Shown piece after piece: positions 1-4,484 of a stretch of DNA of 15,399 bases; within the stretch, counting starts at the first letter, position 1, and each line of letters starts with the position of its first letter. Under the pieces are notes generated by a model, which saw only the letters and a program-made list of their open reading frames with translations, did no database searches and was not told where the DNA came from. Made by a program: the position numbers and the translations under genes. The stretch is from an uncultured Treponema sp. (lineage in GTDB: Bacteria > Spirochaetota > Spirochaetia > Treponematales > Treponemataceae): positions 1 through 15,399 of the forward strand of contig CAJPTT010000012.1 in NCBI GenBank assembly GCA_905373565.1, in the 5' to 3' direction.

Positions 1-89
1 CTTATGCAGTCGGGTATGTGAATGTCAGTCATTTCTCGCAAGCCTTCCGAAAATTTTATGGAAGAAGTTTGAGGGGGTTAATTAAGTAG
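1..89 (+). CDS. C-terminal end of an AraC-family transcriptional regulator (cut by window edge)
   Basis: The open frame begins at base 3 and stops with TAG at 87-89. It encodes 28 residues with the typical end of the second helix-turn-helix of AraC/XylS regulators: a YAVGYVNVSHFSQAFRKFYG core, where the GY..xSHFSxAFRK pattern is the family signature. The tail SLRGLIK precedes the stop. The rest of the gene lies left of the window, so it could be intact or a fragment. A near copy of the same segment lies at about 720-832. The family assignment is good; the target and effector cannot be told from this piece. Confidence 0.75.
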   Translation, partial: YAVGYVNVSHFSQAFRKFYGRSLRGLIK

Positions 90-97
90 AAAACCTT

Positions 98-247
98 TTA
101 CTTTCTTTTTGCACTGAGGTTATATACCTCATTATCAGCTCTTGATGAAATTACTAAAATATACATCTGCTGCTTTTTTTCATTCTCAATTAATGTATAA
201 ACAACCCGTGCTGCGAGCGGATGATATTTTATCTCCCAATGCACATA
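98..247 (-). pseudogene. C-terminal remnant of a RelE/ParE-superfamily toxin
   Basis: On the - strand, directly after the TAG stop of the YefM-like antitoxin and in the same frame, an open stretch of about 48 codons runs to TAA at 98-100. It contains WEIKYHPLAARVVYTLIE, then MYILVISSRADNEVYNLSAK, and ends KRK. The basic Arg, the beta-strand run YILVISSR and the ADNEVY end resemble the C-terminal half of RelE/ParE-type toxins, which sit in this place next to Phd/YefM antitoxins. Whole toxins of the family are about 85-100 residues, so the N-terminal half is missing. The only possible start is a GTG at 244. This is probably a dead toxin; the subfamily is not certain. Confidence 0.6.
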
Positions 248-568
248 CTACTCCAATTCGACATCTATATTATCTAAATCCGATTCTGAAATTCCATATT
301 TTTCCATTATATTTTTGTGAGAAATAGGATTTGCCTGTTCTGCAAGCCGTTTATGAGCTTCTGCAGCAAGCAACGCATTTTCATATTCTTCCATTATTTC
401 TTGATAATCTTTTGGACTCATTAAAATACATTCAGGAATATTATTTTTTACCACAATTCGTGTTCCATCTTTTTTTACCTCGGCAAAAATTTTATTAGCT
501 TCTCCTTTATTGAAGCGGCTGATAGGAATTATGGCATTTAATATATTAGCTGTTTTCAAACTGTTCAC
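248..568 (-). CDS. Phd/YefM-family antitoxin
   Basis: This 106-residue protein is a type II antitoxin that would bind DNA at its own promoter and neutralise a RelE-like toxin. The N-terminal part has the Phd/YefM layout: an IPISRFNKGEANKIFAEV segment, then a beta hairpin (GTRIVVKNNIPECILMSPKDY), then a helical acidic C-terminus (EENALLAAEAHKRLAEQ region) that normally wraps the toxin. The start is GTG at 566-568, with a strong AGGAGG five bases upstream; no ATG fits as well. A -35/-10 promoter lies just upstream. The gene downstream in the same direction is only half a toxin, so this antitoxin may now be an orphan, free to act on other modules. Confidence 0.8.
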   Translation of the reverse strand: MNSLKTANILNAIIPISRFNKGEANKIFAEVKKDGTRIVVKNNIPECILMSPKDYQEIMEEYENALLAAEAHKRLAEQANPISHKNIMEKYGISESDLDNIDVELE

Positions 569-598
569 AAAAACCTCCTGTCACTAAATCCTGTCTTT

Positions 599-627
599 AA
601 TATATAGAACAATTTTATTATTGTCAA
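599..627 (-). promoter_or_regulatory. Promoter of the YefM-like module
   Basis: On the - strand a perfect -35 TTGACA (complement of 622-627) is followed by a 17-base spacer and the -10 TATATT (complement of 599-604). The predicted transcript would start near 591, about 25 bases before the GTG start at 568. It matches the sigma-70 consensus closely. Confidence 0.7.
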
Positions 628-633
628 ATTAAT

Positions 634-718
634 TGATAAATATAATAATACCTATTTGGGACGTCATAAATTCCGATTGGGGTAGAGCGGCCTATACTTT
701 TTCGTAAAATATTAACGA
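634..718. repeat. 85-bp direct repeat, copy 1
   Basis: This segment matches 3139-3223 with about 10 differences in 85 bases, in the same orientation. It starts TGATAAATATAATAATACC and includes AAATTCCGATTGG and TATACTTTTTCGTA. Its right edge runs directly into the AraC fragment at 720. In that frame both copies read F-F-V-x-Y-stop-R, which may be a decayed FxEYL-type stretch of an AraC gene; that reading is tentative. Confidence 0.75.
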
Positions 719-719
719 A

Positions 720-832
720 CATTATTGGATGATAAAAACACAACGGTCAGCAAAGCCGTTTATGCAGTCGGGTATGTGAATGTCAGTCATTTCTCGCAAG
801 CCTTCCGAAAATTCTATGGAAGACGCCTGATG
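720..832 (+). pseudogene. Broken second copy of an AraC-family C-terminus
   Basis: In one frame this stretch reads LLDDKNTTVSKAVYAVGYVN and continues VSHFSQAFRKFYGRRLMG. This is the second helix-turn-helix of an AraC regulator, including the helix that normally precedes it (LLDDKNTTVS). From TATGCAGTC to TATGGAAGA the DNA is nearly identical to bases 3-65. No N-terminal AraC domain precedes it: a TAA lies at 713-715 and the 85-bp repeat abuts it. After residue GRRLMG the frame runs into unrelated sequence. It is best read as a duplicated, truncated gene end, with no function expected. Confidence 0.75.
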
Positions 833-995
833 GGCAACATCGATGAAATAGACATGTCTTTTTTCATACAGCTTTTCCGGAATATCATCGATAATTCTGA
901 TAGAAGACACATCGCAGCCGCTTTTTTTTGTACGATAACTATCGGGACGGCTGTTTTTATATGCATTATACTCTCCGTAGGTTTTGGAGCAAAAG
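833..995. other. Spacer upstream of the intact AraC/GyrI-like gene
   Basis: The frame on the - strand is open here (down from about 1006) and reads plausibly protein-like in places, for example GCDVSSIRIIDDIPEKLYEK. However, it runs on across the AraC fragment, which is clearly coding on the other strand, and no start with a ribosome site or family match is evident. It may be a gene fragment or leader. A TATACT near 968 could be a -10 for the gene at 996, but there is no good -35. Confidence 0.3.
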
Positions 996-1838
996 ATGAA
1001 TATCATTCAATCATTTAACGGAACGATGGCTTATATTGAAAGAACTATTGAGACAGGGTGTGATGAAGCGGAGATTGCGCGCATTTCCGGTTATTCCTAT
1101 CCGCTATTCAGCAGAATTTTTTCGATATTGGTCGGGTATCCTTTAAATGAATATCTCCGTTTTAGAAAGCTCAGCCGAGCCGCCGCCGATTTGCGCAATA
1201 CCGATGCTAAGATTATCGACATAGCATTGGCGTACGGCTATGAATCGCCTGATTCTTTTGCAGCTGCGTTTAAGAAATTTCACGGCGTCAGTCCGAGCGC
1301 GGTTCGAAACGGAAAAGAATTTAAATCATTTGCTCCAATTAAATTATCTTTAACTGTCAACGGAGGGCAAACTATGGAAGTCAAAATTGAAAAAAAGGGC
1401 GGATTTACGCTTGCAGGTATTCAAGTCGATGCGGATCAAACCAGTGATTTTCCGAAAGTCTGGAACAGCCTTTTTGAAAAAGCTTCGCACGAAGAACTTG
1501 CAAAACTCGGAAACGGCAGGAGCTTCGGCATCTGTTCCGAGGTAAAAGACGGCAAAATGTTTACCTATGCAGCGGCATATGATTGCGGTGACGCACAAAA
1601 GGCTGCCGAACTCGGCTTGTCGGTGATGCACATCCCTGAAGCAGAATACGCAGTAGTCCAGCTGAAAGGCCCCGTTCCCGACTGCATCCACAAAGGCTGG
1701 AAGTATGTTATGGAAACCTTCTTTCCCGAACAAGGGTACTGTCATGCCGGTACTCCCGACTTTGAAGCATATTCGGAAGGAGATATGTACAGCAAGAATT
1801 ACACGATGGAGCTATGGGTGCCTATTGTAAAGGCATAA
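996..1838 (+). CDS. AraC-family regulator with GyrI-like effector-binding domain
   Basis: This 280-residue one-component regulator has an N-terminal AraC DNA-binding domain (about residues 1-105). The first HTH is around DEAEIARISGYSYPLFSRIF; the second, around DIALAYGYESPDSFAAAFKK, ends FHGVSPSAV. A linker and a GyrI-like/SOUL-type domain follow (about 125-280), seen as MEVKIEKKGGFTLAGIQV, then AEYAVVQLKGPVP, then YTMELWVPI at the end. Rob and related multidrug or stress regulators share this layout, and the GyrI-like domain usually binds small amphipathic ligands. I chose ATG 996 because TTGGAG lies six bases upstream; the frame could extend to a TTG at 984. The gene stands alone, convergent with the YoeB module. 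The target genes are unknown. Confidence 0.9.
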   Translation: MNIIQSFNGTMAYIERTIETGCDEAEIARISGYSYPLFSRIFSILVGYPLNEYLRFRKLSRAAADLRNTDAKIIDIALAYGYESPDSFAAAFKKFHGVSPSAVRNGKEFKSFAPIKLSLTVNGGQTMEVKIEKKGGFTLAGIQVDADQTSDFPKVWNSLFEKASHEELAKLGNGRSFGICSEVKDGKMFTYAAAYDCGDAQKAAELGLSVMHIPEAEYAVVQLKGPVPDCIHKGWKYVMETFFPEQGYCHAGTPDFEAYSEGDMYSKNYTMELWVPIVKA

Positions 1839-1852
1839 GGCTGTGAATTACT

Positions 1853-1884
1853 CTTCCTCCGCAGTCCTGTCGCTGCGGGGGAAG
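1853..1884. terminator. Bidirectional terminator-like hairpin between convergent genes
   Basis: CTTCCTCCGCAG (1853-1864) pairs with CTGCGGGGGAAG (1873-1884) around an eight-base loop, with one G-T wobble. It sits between the 3' ends of the AraC/GyrI-like gene (1838) and the YoeB toxin gene (1895). There is no long T run, only TGTATTCTTTC on the + side. Part of it recurs at 3361-3380 after the doc gene. Confidence 0.55.
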
Positions 1885-1894
1885 CTGTATTCTT

Positions 1895-2155
1895 TCAATC
1901 TTCATAGTGCCCTTTACATGAAACAATATAGATTATGCCGTCTTTCTCGTAGTAGACAATTCGATTCGTATTATCAATACGTCTGCTCCACATACCGCTT
2001 AAATTTCCCTTTAGGGGTTCCGGTTTACCTATCCCCTCAAAAGTACTTCGCTGAATATCTTTGATAAGCCCGTTTATTTTTTTCAGTGTCTTCTTGTCCT
2101 GTGCCTGCCAATATAAATAATCATCCCATGCTCTATCTTCCCATAATAGCCGCAT
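1895..2155 (-). CDS. yoeB: YoeB-family mRNA interferase toxin
   Basis: This 86-residue toxin is of the RelE/YoeB fold, which cleaves mRNA in the ribosomal A site when its antitoxin is lost. All four residues known to matter in E. coli YoeB fall at the same numbers here: Glu46 (GKPEP), Arg65 (DNTNR), His83 and Tyr84 (KGHYED end). The N-terminus MRLLWEDRAWDDYLYWQ and the segment PEPLKGNLSGMWSRRID are also typical. The length equals the family norm, so the toxin looks intact and active. Its ATG shares one base with the antitoxin stop (TAATG), which implies translational coupling. Its partner is RelB/DinJ-like rather than the usual YefM. Confidence 0.93.
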   Translation of the reverse strand: MRLLWEDRAWDDYLYWQAQDKKTLKKINGLIKDIQRSTFEGIGKPEPLKGNLSGMWSRRIDNTNRIVYYEKDGIIYIVSCKGHYED

Positions 2156-2421
2156 TACTCTGCCTCAATCAACTCATGCTCGGCAAAATGAGCCTTTCCT
2201 TCTTTTATATCACGCACAATATTTTCAAGATAGCGGATATTACTTTCAGAATAGAACGGGTCAATGGCGACTTCAAAAGGTATGCGCTTTTCTCTGCCGA
2301 CTTTTTTTGCAAAAATCGTAAACGCCGCACTCATAGAAAGCCCTAATTCGGAACACGTCTGTTCCATACTCTTTTTTACATCTTCGTCTAAACGAAAATT
2401 CACATTTACTGCTTGTGCCAT
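2155..2421 (-). CDS. RelB/DinJ-family antitoxin
   Basis: This 88-residue antitoxin begins AVNVNFRLDEDVKKSMEQTC, a ribbon-helix-helix start: a short beta strand carrying basic and polar residues followed by two helices. LGLSMSAAFTIFAKK and IPFEV follow, as in RelB/DinJ. The acidic C-terminus (IKEGKAHFAEHELIEAE) would bind the toxin. It would both repress its own promoter as a dimer and hold the YoeB toxin inactive. An AGGGGG ribosome site lies about five bases before ATG 2421. It is the first gene of a two-gene operon with yoeB and looks complete. Confidence 0.88.
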   Translation of the reverse strand: MAQAVNVNFRLDEDVKKSMEQTCSELGLSMSAAFTIFAKKVGREKRIPFEVAIDPFYSESNIRYLENIVRDIKEGKAHFAEHELIEAE

Positions 2422-2442
2422 ATTTCCCCCTGTGTTACTTCT

Positions 2443-2471
2443 ATGATAAATCGGCTAATAAAAAATAGCAA
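2443..2471 (-). promoter_or_regulatory. Promoter of the RelB-YoeB operon
   Basis: On the - strand, -35 TTGCTA (complement of 2466-2471), a 17-base spacer and -10 TATCAT (complement of 2443-2448) lie about 22 bases before the antitoxin start. The -10 matches at five of six positions and the -35 at four. Confidence 0.55.
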
Positions 2472-2475
2472 GCAT

Positions 2476-2507
2476 CTTCATTATGTTTTCTTTAATTTGT
2501 AATGAAG
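2476..2507. terminator. Short inverted repeat, possible terminator of higA transcript
   Basis: CTTCATTA (2476-2483) and TAATGAAG (2500-2507) are perfect inverted repeats around a T-rich 16-base loop. The site lies between higA (ending at 2639 on the - strand) and the RelB promoter. The stem is AT-rich and weak, so a terminator role is only possible; it may equally be an operator. Confidence 0.3.
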
Positions 2508-2511
2508 ATAT

Positions 2512-2552
2512 GGTAAACCTGTTCGGAAACTTCCGTTTCGGAACAGGTTACC
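2512..2552. repeat. AACCTGTTC hairpin repeat, copy 1
   Basis: AACCTGTTC (2516-2524) pairs with GAACAGGTT (2541-2549), and GAAAC with GTTTC inside, around a TTCC loop and a single G-G mismatch. An outer GGTA/TACC pair extends it with one bulged A. A related hairpin lies at 3241-3275. It lies downstream of higA and may terminate its transcript, though no clear T run follows on the - strand. Confidence 0.7.
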
Positions 2553-2638
2553 TTGAAAAGTGAACAACAGCGACTTTTTTTTAAGCTTATGTTTTATAGT
2601 GCCTGTGTCGGCTTTGAATTTCTTGTTATGGCATATTA

Positions 2639-2935
2639 TTATGCATAAGCGTAGGCTTTTATTTCTTCTAATTGTGGAGCAAGCTCTAACTTTGCATTTC
2701 TTATATCAATATCATCCTGCAAAGCCATAAAATAACCATCTGAAACTCCAAAGAATTTTGCAAGTCGTAAAGATGTATCTACAGTAATTCTTCTGCGATT
2801 ATGAAGAATATCCTGAATGCGAGATGTAGGAACCTTAATTTCCTGTGCTACTTTATATGCGGAAAGTCCAAGAGGAATCAAGAATTCTTCATTTAAGATT
2901 TCACCCATTGTCGGTGTTTCGATATACTCTGCCAT
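2639..2935 (-). CDS. higA: HigA-family antitoxin (XRE-type HTH)
   Basis: This 98-residue HigA antitoxin/repressor has an N-terminus (TPTMGEILNEEFLIPLGLSA) that is characteristic of the HigA branch. An XRE helix-turn-helix follows at about residues 25-65 (YKVAQEIKVPTSRIQDILHN, then RRRITVDTSLRLAKFFGVS). It would bind the higBA promoter and, in an intact module, the HigB toxin. ATG 2935 has TCTCCT (AGGAGA on the coding strand) close upstream, inside the end of the broken higB. The gene is full length (family about 90-105). Since higB is destroyed, this is an orphan antitoxin that may still repress its own promoter or cross-react with others. Confidence 0.9.
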   Translation of the reverse strand: MAEYIETPTMGEILNEEFLIPLGLSAYKVAQEIKVPTSRIQDILHNRRRITVDTSLRLAKFFGVSDGYFMALQDDIDIRNAKLELAPQLEEIKAYAYA

Positions 2936-2944
2936 AGTTTTCTC

Positions 2945-3006
2945 CTAGTGGTAATCCACAATTTCTACATTATAAAAGTGTCCGTATCCGCAAAAGTCTT
3001 TATCAT
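2945..3006 (-). pseudogene. higB: higB toxin gene with internal deletion
   Basis: Only 62 bases remain of a toxin gene that is normally about 280. From ATG 3006 the - strand reads MIKTFADTDTFIM-stop, and MIKTFAD matches the usual HigB start. In another frame the last codons before higA read GHFYNVEIVDYH-stop (TAG at 2945-2947), which is the usual HigB C-terminus. The middle of roughly 70 codons is gone and the two ends are out of frame, so no toxin can be made. The gene order (promoter, higB, higA) and the spacing to higA are unchanged, pointing to a simple internal deletion. Confidence 0.75.
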
Positions 3007-3012
3007 AAGTGT

Positions 3013-3041
3013 ATTATGCACATAGAGCGTGTATATGTCAA
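3013..3041 (-). promoter_or_regulatory. higBA promoter
   Basis: On the - strand a perfect -35 TTGACA (complement of 3036-3041), a 17-base spacer and -10 CATAAT (complement of 3013-3018) precede the higB remnant. The expected transcript start, about seven bases on, falls at or next to the higB ATG (3006), so the original higB may have been leaderless; no Shine-Dalgarno is seen there. Confidence 0.7.
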
Positions 3042-3138
3042 ACAGACTTTTTTTAAGCGGCGTAAAGCCGCGTTAATATTTTATTAAAGGATGGGTTCTC
3101 CTTGATTCTCCTGTTTTACCAAAGCTCGAAATTTGACC

Positions 3139-3223
3139 TGATAAATATAATAATACCCGTTTGGGGCATAATAAATTCCGATTGGAGTAGAGCGACTTAT
3201 ACTTTTTCGTAGAATATTAGCGA
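3139..3223. repeat. 85-bp direct repeat, copy 2
   Basis: About 88% identical to 634-718, in the same orientation. The match weakens but continues for a few bases: TTGAAAGATAAG here against TTGGATGATAAA before the AraC fragment. That would make this copy end where the AraC C-terminal segment begins in copy 1. No AraC C-terminus follows here. Confidence 0.75.
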
Positions 3224-3240
3224 TTAATATTGAAAGATAA

Positions 3241-3275
3241 GGTAACCTGTTTTGAAACTGACTTTCAGAACAGGT
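3241..3275. repeat. AACCTGTT hairpin repeat, copy 2
   Basis: ACCTGTT (3245-3251) pairs with AACAGGT (3269-3275) and TGAAA with TTTCA inside. It shares GGTAACCTGTT with the complement of 2542-2552, so it belongs to the same small repeat family. Confidence 0.6.
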
Positions 3276-3360
3276 CTATAGTATAAGGCATTTGAAACAA
3301 ACGTGAGAATTATTAAAAAAGCGGGGTATCTTATCCTTGTTTTGGTGTGCGTGTCCTTTC

Positions 3361-3380
3361 CGCAGTCCTGCATGCGGGGT
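3361..3380. repeat. Toxin-downstream motif, copy 2 (hairpin)
   Basis: CCGCA and TGCGG pair around GTCCTGCA. On the - strand this reads CCCCGCA, three bases, AGGACTGCGGA. The same motif with five intervening bases is at 1859-1880. Each copy lies shortly after the stop of a complete toxin gene (doc at 3400, yoeB at 1895). Confidence 0.6.
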
Positions 3381-3399
3381 TGCTGTGGGGGGAGGCTGA

Positions 3400-3777
3400 T
3401 TATTTTCTATGCTCAATAATCCATCCTTTTATGTCATTTTTAGACATTTTCCCCGAAGCAATGTCTAAACCAAAATCAATCAATTCTTGTTGTGAATAAT
3501 TTACTTCAATATTATTCAACTTTAAAAAAAGCAACATTAAATGTACGCCGATTCTTTTGTTTCCATCTACAAAAGGGTGATTCTCAATCAAAGAGTAGCA
3601 CAGCTGCGAAGCCTTGTCTAAAATATCAGGATAAAGATTGTTCTCGCCAAAAGTTTGAAATGGTGTTTTCAATGCTGAATCCAAAAGCTGCGCGTCACGT
3701 ATACCATCCATACCGCCTGTCTTTTCGATAAGAGACCTGTGGATTTTTGCTACTTGTTCATACTCAAAGAAAATCAT
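3400..3777 (-). CDS. doc: Doc/Fic-family toxin
   Basis: This 125-residue toxin is of the Doc branch of the Fic fold. The core motif HPFVDGNKR lies at residues 67-75, with the catalytic-type His67, an acidic Asp71 and the NKR end. The upstream segment LLDSALKTPFQTFG and GGMDGIRD are also typical of Doc-like proteins. Doc of phage P1 phosphorylates elongation factor Tu and so halts translation; the same role is inferred here from family. The length matches Doc (about 126). Its ATG overlaps the antitoxin's original stop (ATGA). That antitoxin carries a frameshift, so either this toxin is weak, a relative neutralises it, or the frameshift is a sequence error. Confidence 0.92.
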   Translation of the reverse strand: MIFFEYEQVAKIHRSLIEKTGGMDGIRDAQLLDSALKTPFQTFGENNLYPDILDKASQLCYSLIENHPFVDGNKRIGVHLMLLFLKLNNIEVNYSQQELIDFGLDIASGKMSKNDIKGWIIEHRK

Positions 3778-3976
3778 TTAGCCAATTCCTGATACACTTG
3801 CTTATTCTGATTGATGAGAGAATCGGAAATCGCAAAAAGTTTTTCATCAGAAACGGTATGATACGCTTGTCATCTTCCAAAACGGTTATTATTACTTTTC
3901 TGCCGTTATAGTATTCAAGCGAAGAGTAATCCGTAAGAATGGTGTTTCCCTGAATAATTCCAGTTATTGCAAACAT
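3774..3976 (-). pseudogene. Antitoxin gene of the doc module, frameshifted
   Basis: From ATG 3976 (GGAGG eight bases upstream) the frame reads MFAITGIIQGNTILTDYSSL, then YYNGRKVIITVLEDD. This small beta-rich N-terminal domain, of the AbrB/Phd-like type, often pairs with Doc toxins. After about base 3870 the frame diverges. The homologous continuation, VSDEKLFAISDSLINQNKQ then VYQELAK-stop (TGA 3774-3776), lies in another frame. Its F-AISDSLINQN--YQELAK pattern is the usual toxin-binding tail. As written, the open frame instead runs 22 codons past the shift into doc and ends at 3764. The shift maps to 3852-3872; no homopolymer run stands out there. It could be a true mutation, recoding or a base-call error. 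Confidence 0.7.
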
Positions 3977-3995
3977 TTTGCTGCCTCCGGGTGGT

Positions 3996-4004
3996 ATTAT
4001 AGCA
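3996..4004 (-). promoter_or_regulatory. Extended -10 promoter of the doc module
   Basis: On the - strand the sequence TGCTATAAT is a perfect extended -10 element, about 20 bases before the antitoxin ATG at 3976. No strong -35 is present, which fits an extended -10 promoter. The leader would be very short, just covering the GGAGG site. Confidence 0.6.
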
Positions 4005-4061
4005 TATATTGATTGTTTTTTTACAGAGCTTTTCATAAACATACCCTCTGGTACTCTGATT

Positions 4062-4135
4062 CGAAGGATGGGATTATTGGGCATCTCTAAAAACTCGGTT
4101 AGATTTGCTTCGCATCCTTCGGAATAGAGATGCCC
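4062..4135. repeat. Interlocked inverted repeats at the island edge
   Basis: Two perfect inverted repeats alternate: CGAAGGATG (4062-4070) with CATCCTTCG (4113-4121), and GGGCATCTCT (4079-4088) with AGAGATGCCC (4126-4135). The order a-b-a'-b' means the two hairpins exclude each other or form a pseudoknot. The reading frame of the truncated permease opens inside the last arm, so this is the physical boundary between the toxin-antitoxin island and the importer genes. Confidence 0.7.
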
Positions 4136-4484
4136 GATTGTCTATGCAAAAACCGCAGGCCTTTCCGATTGGAGCATTGCAGTAACGCATATTTTTCCGA
4201 ATATTATGCCGAGCCTTATCGTACTGTTGACGATAGGAATCGGCGATGCGGTACTGATGCTCTCCGGCTTTTCATTTTTAGGGATCGGATTGCCTGCGGG
4301 GACGCCGGAATGGGGCGCGCTGCTGTCGGCTGCAAAAAGCAGCTTTATTCGCGCTCCGCGATTCGCCGTTTATCCCGGACTTTGTATCTTCTTTGCCGTA
4401 TGCGCCTGCAATATAACGGGGGAAGGTTTGCGCCGTTTCTTTTCTCCGTATCAAGGTTCCGTACAGGAAAGCATCGATGAATGA
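4128..4484 (+). pseudogene. 5'-truncated DppC/NikC-type ABC permease
   Basis: A frame open from 4128 (TAG at 4125-4127) to TGA at 4482-4484 encodes about 118 residues of the C-terminal half of an OppC/DppC/NikC permease. The EAA-loop region appears as TAGLSDWSIAVTHIFPNIMP. A membrane segment follows, then LSGFSFLGIGLPAGTPEWGA, which is a strong family signature. PGLCIFFAVCACNITGEGLR precedes the end. Whole permeases are about 280 residues, so the first 160 or so are missing, together with any NikB partner. ATG 4206 could start a short product but would lack most of the EAA loop. The stop overlaps the next gene by eight bases, as in an intact operon. Not expected to work alone. Confidence 0.85.

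Larger units (their letters stand above)
3042..3399. other. Gene-free stretch between higBA promoter and doc
   Basis: No gene is supported here. The stretch holds a small hairpin GCGGC-GTAAA-GCCGC near 3058-3072, the second copy of the 85-bp repeat (3139-3223), the second AACCTGTT hairpin (3241-3275), and the toxin-downstream motif (about 3361-3380). It is AT-rich and looks like accumulated debris between toxin-antitoxin modules. Confidence 0.6.

Noticed and set aside
722..1006. 94-codon open frame on the - strand beside the AraC fragment
   Set aside because: It runs antisense through sequence that clearly encodes an AraC HTH on the + strand, has no convincing ribosome site and matches no family I recognise.
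3764..4084. Single 106-residue protein starting at 4084
   Set aside because: The ribosome site and promoter place the start at 3976, and the last residues come from the wrong frame after a frameshift.
98..4135. Integron cassette array
   Set aside because: Toxin-antitoxin cassettes in one orientation fit the idea, and treponemes are known to carry integrons. However, I could not find convincing attC sites (RYYYAAC and GTTRRRY ends) between the modules, and no integrase is in the window.
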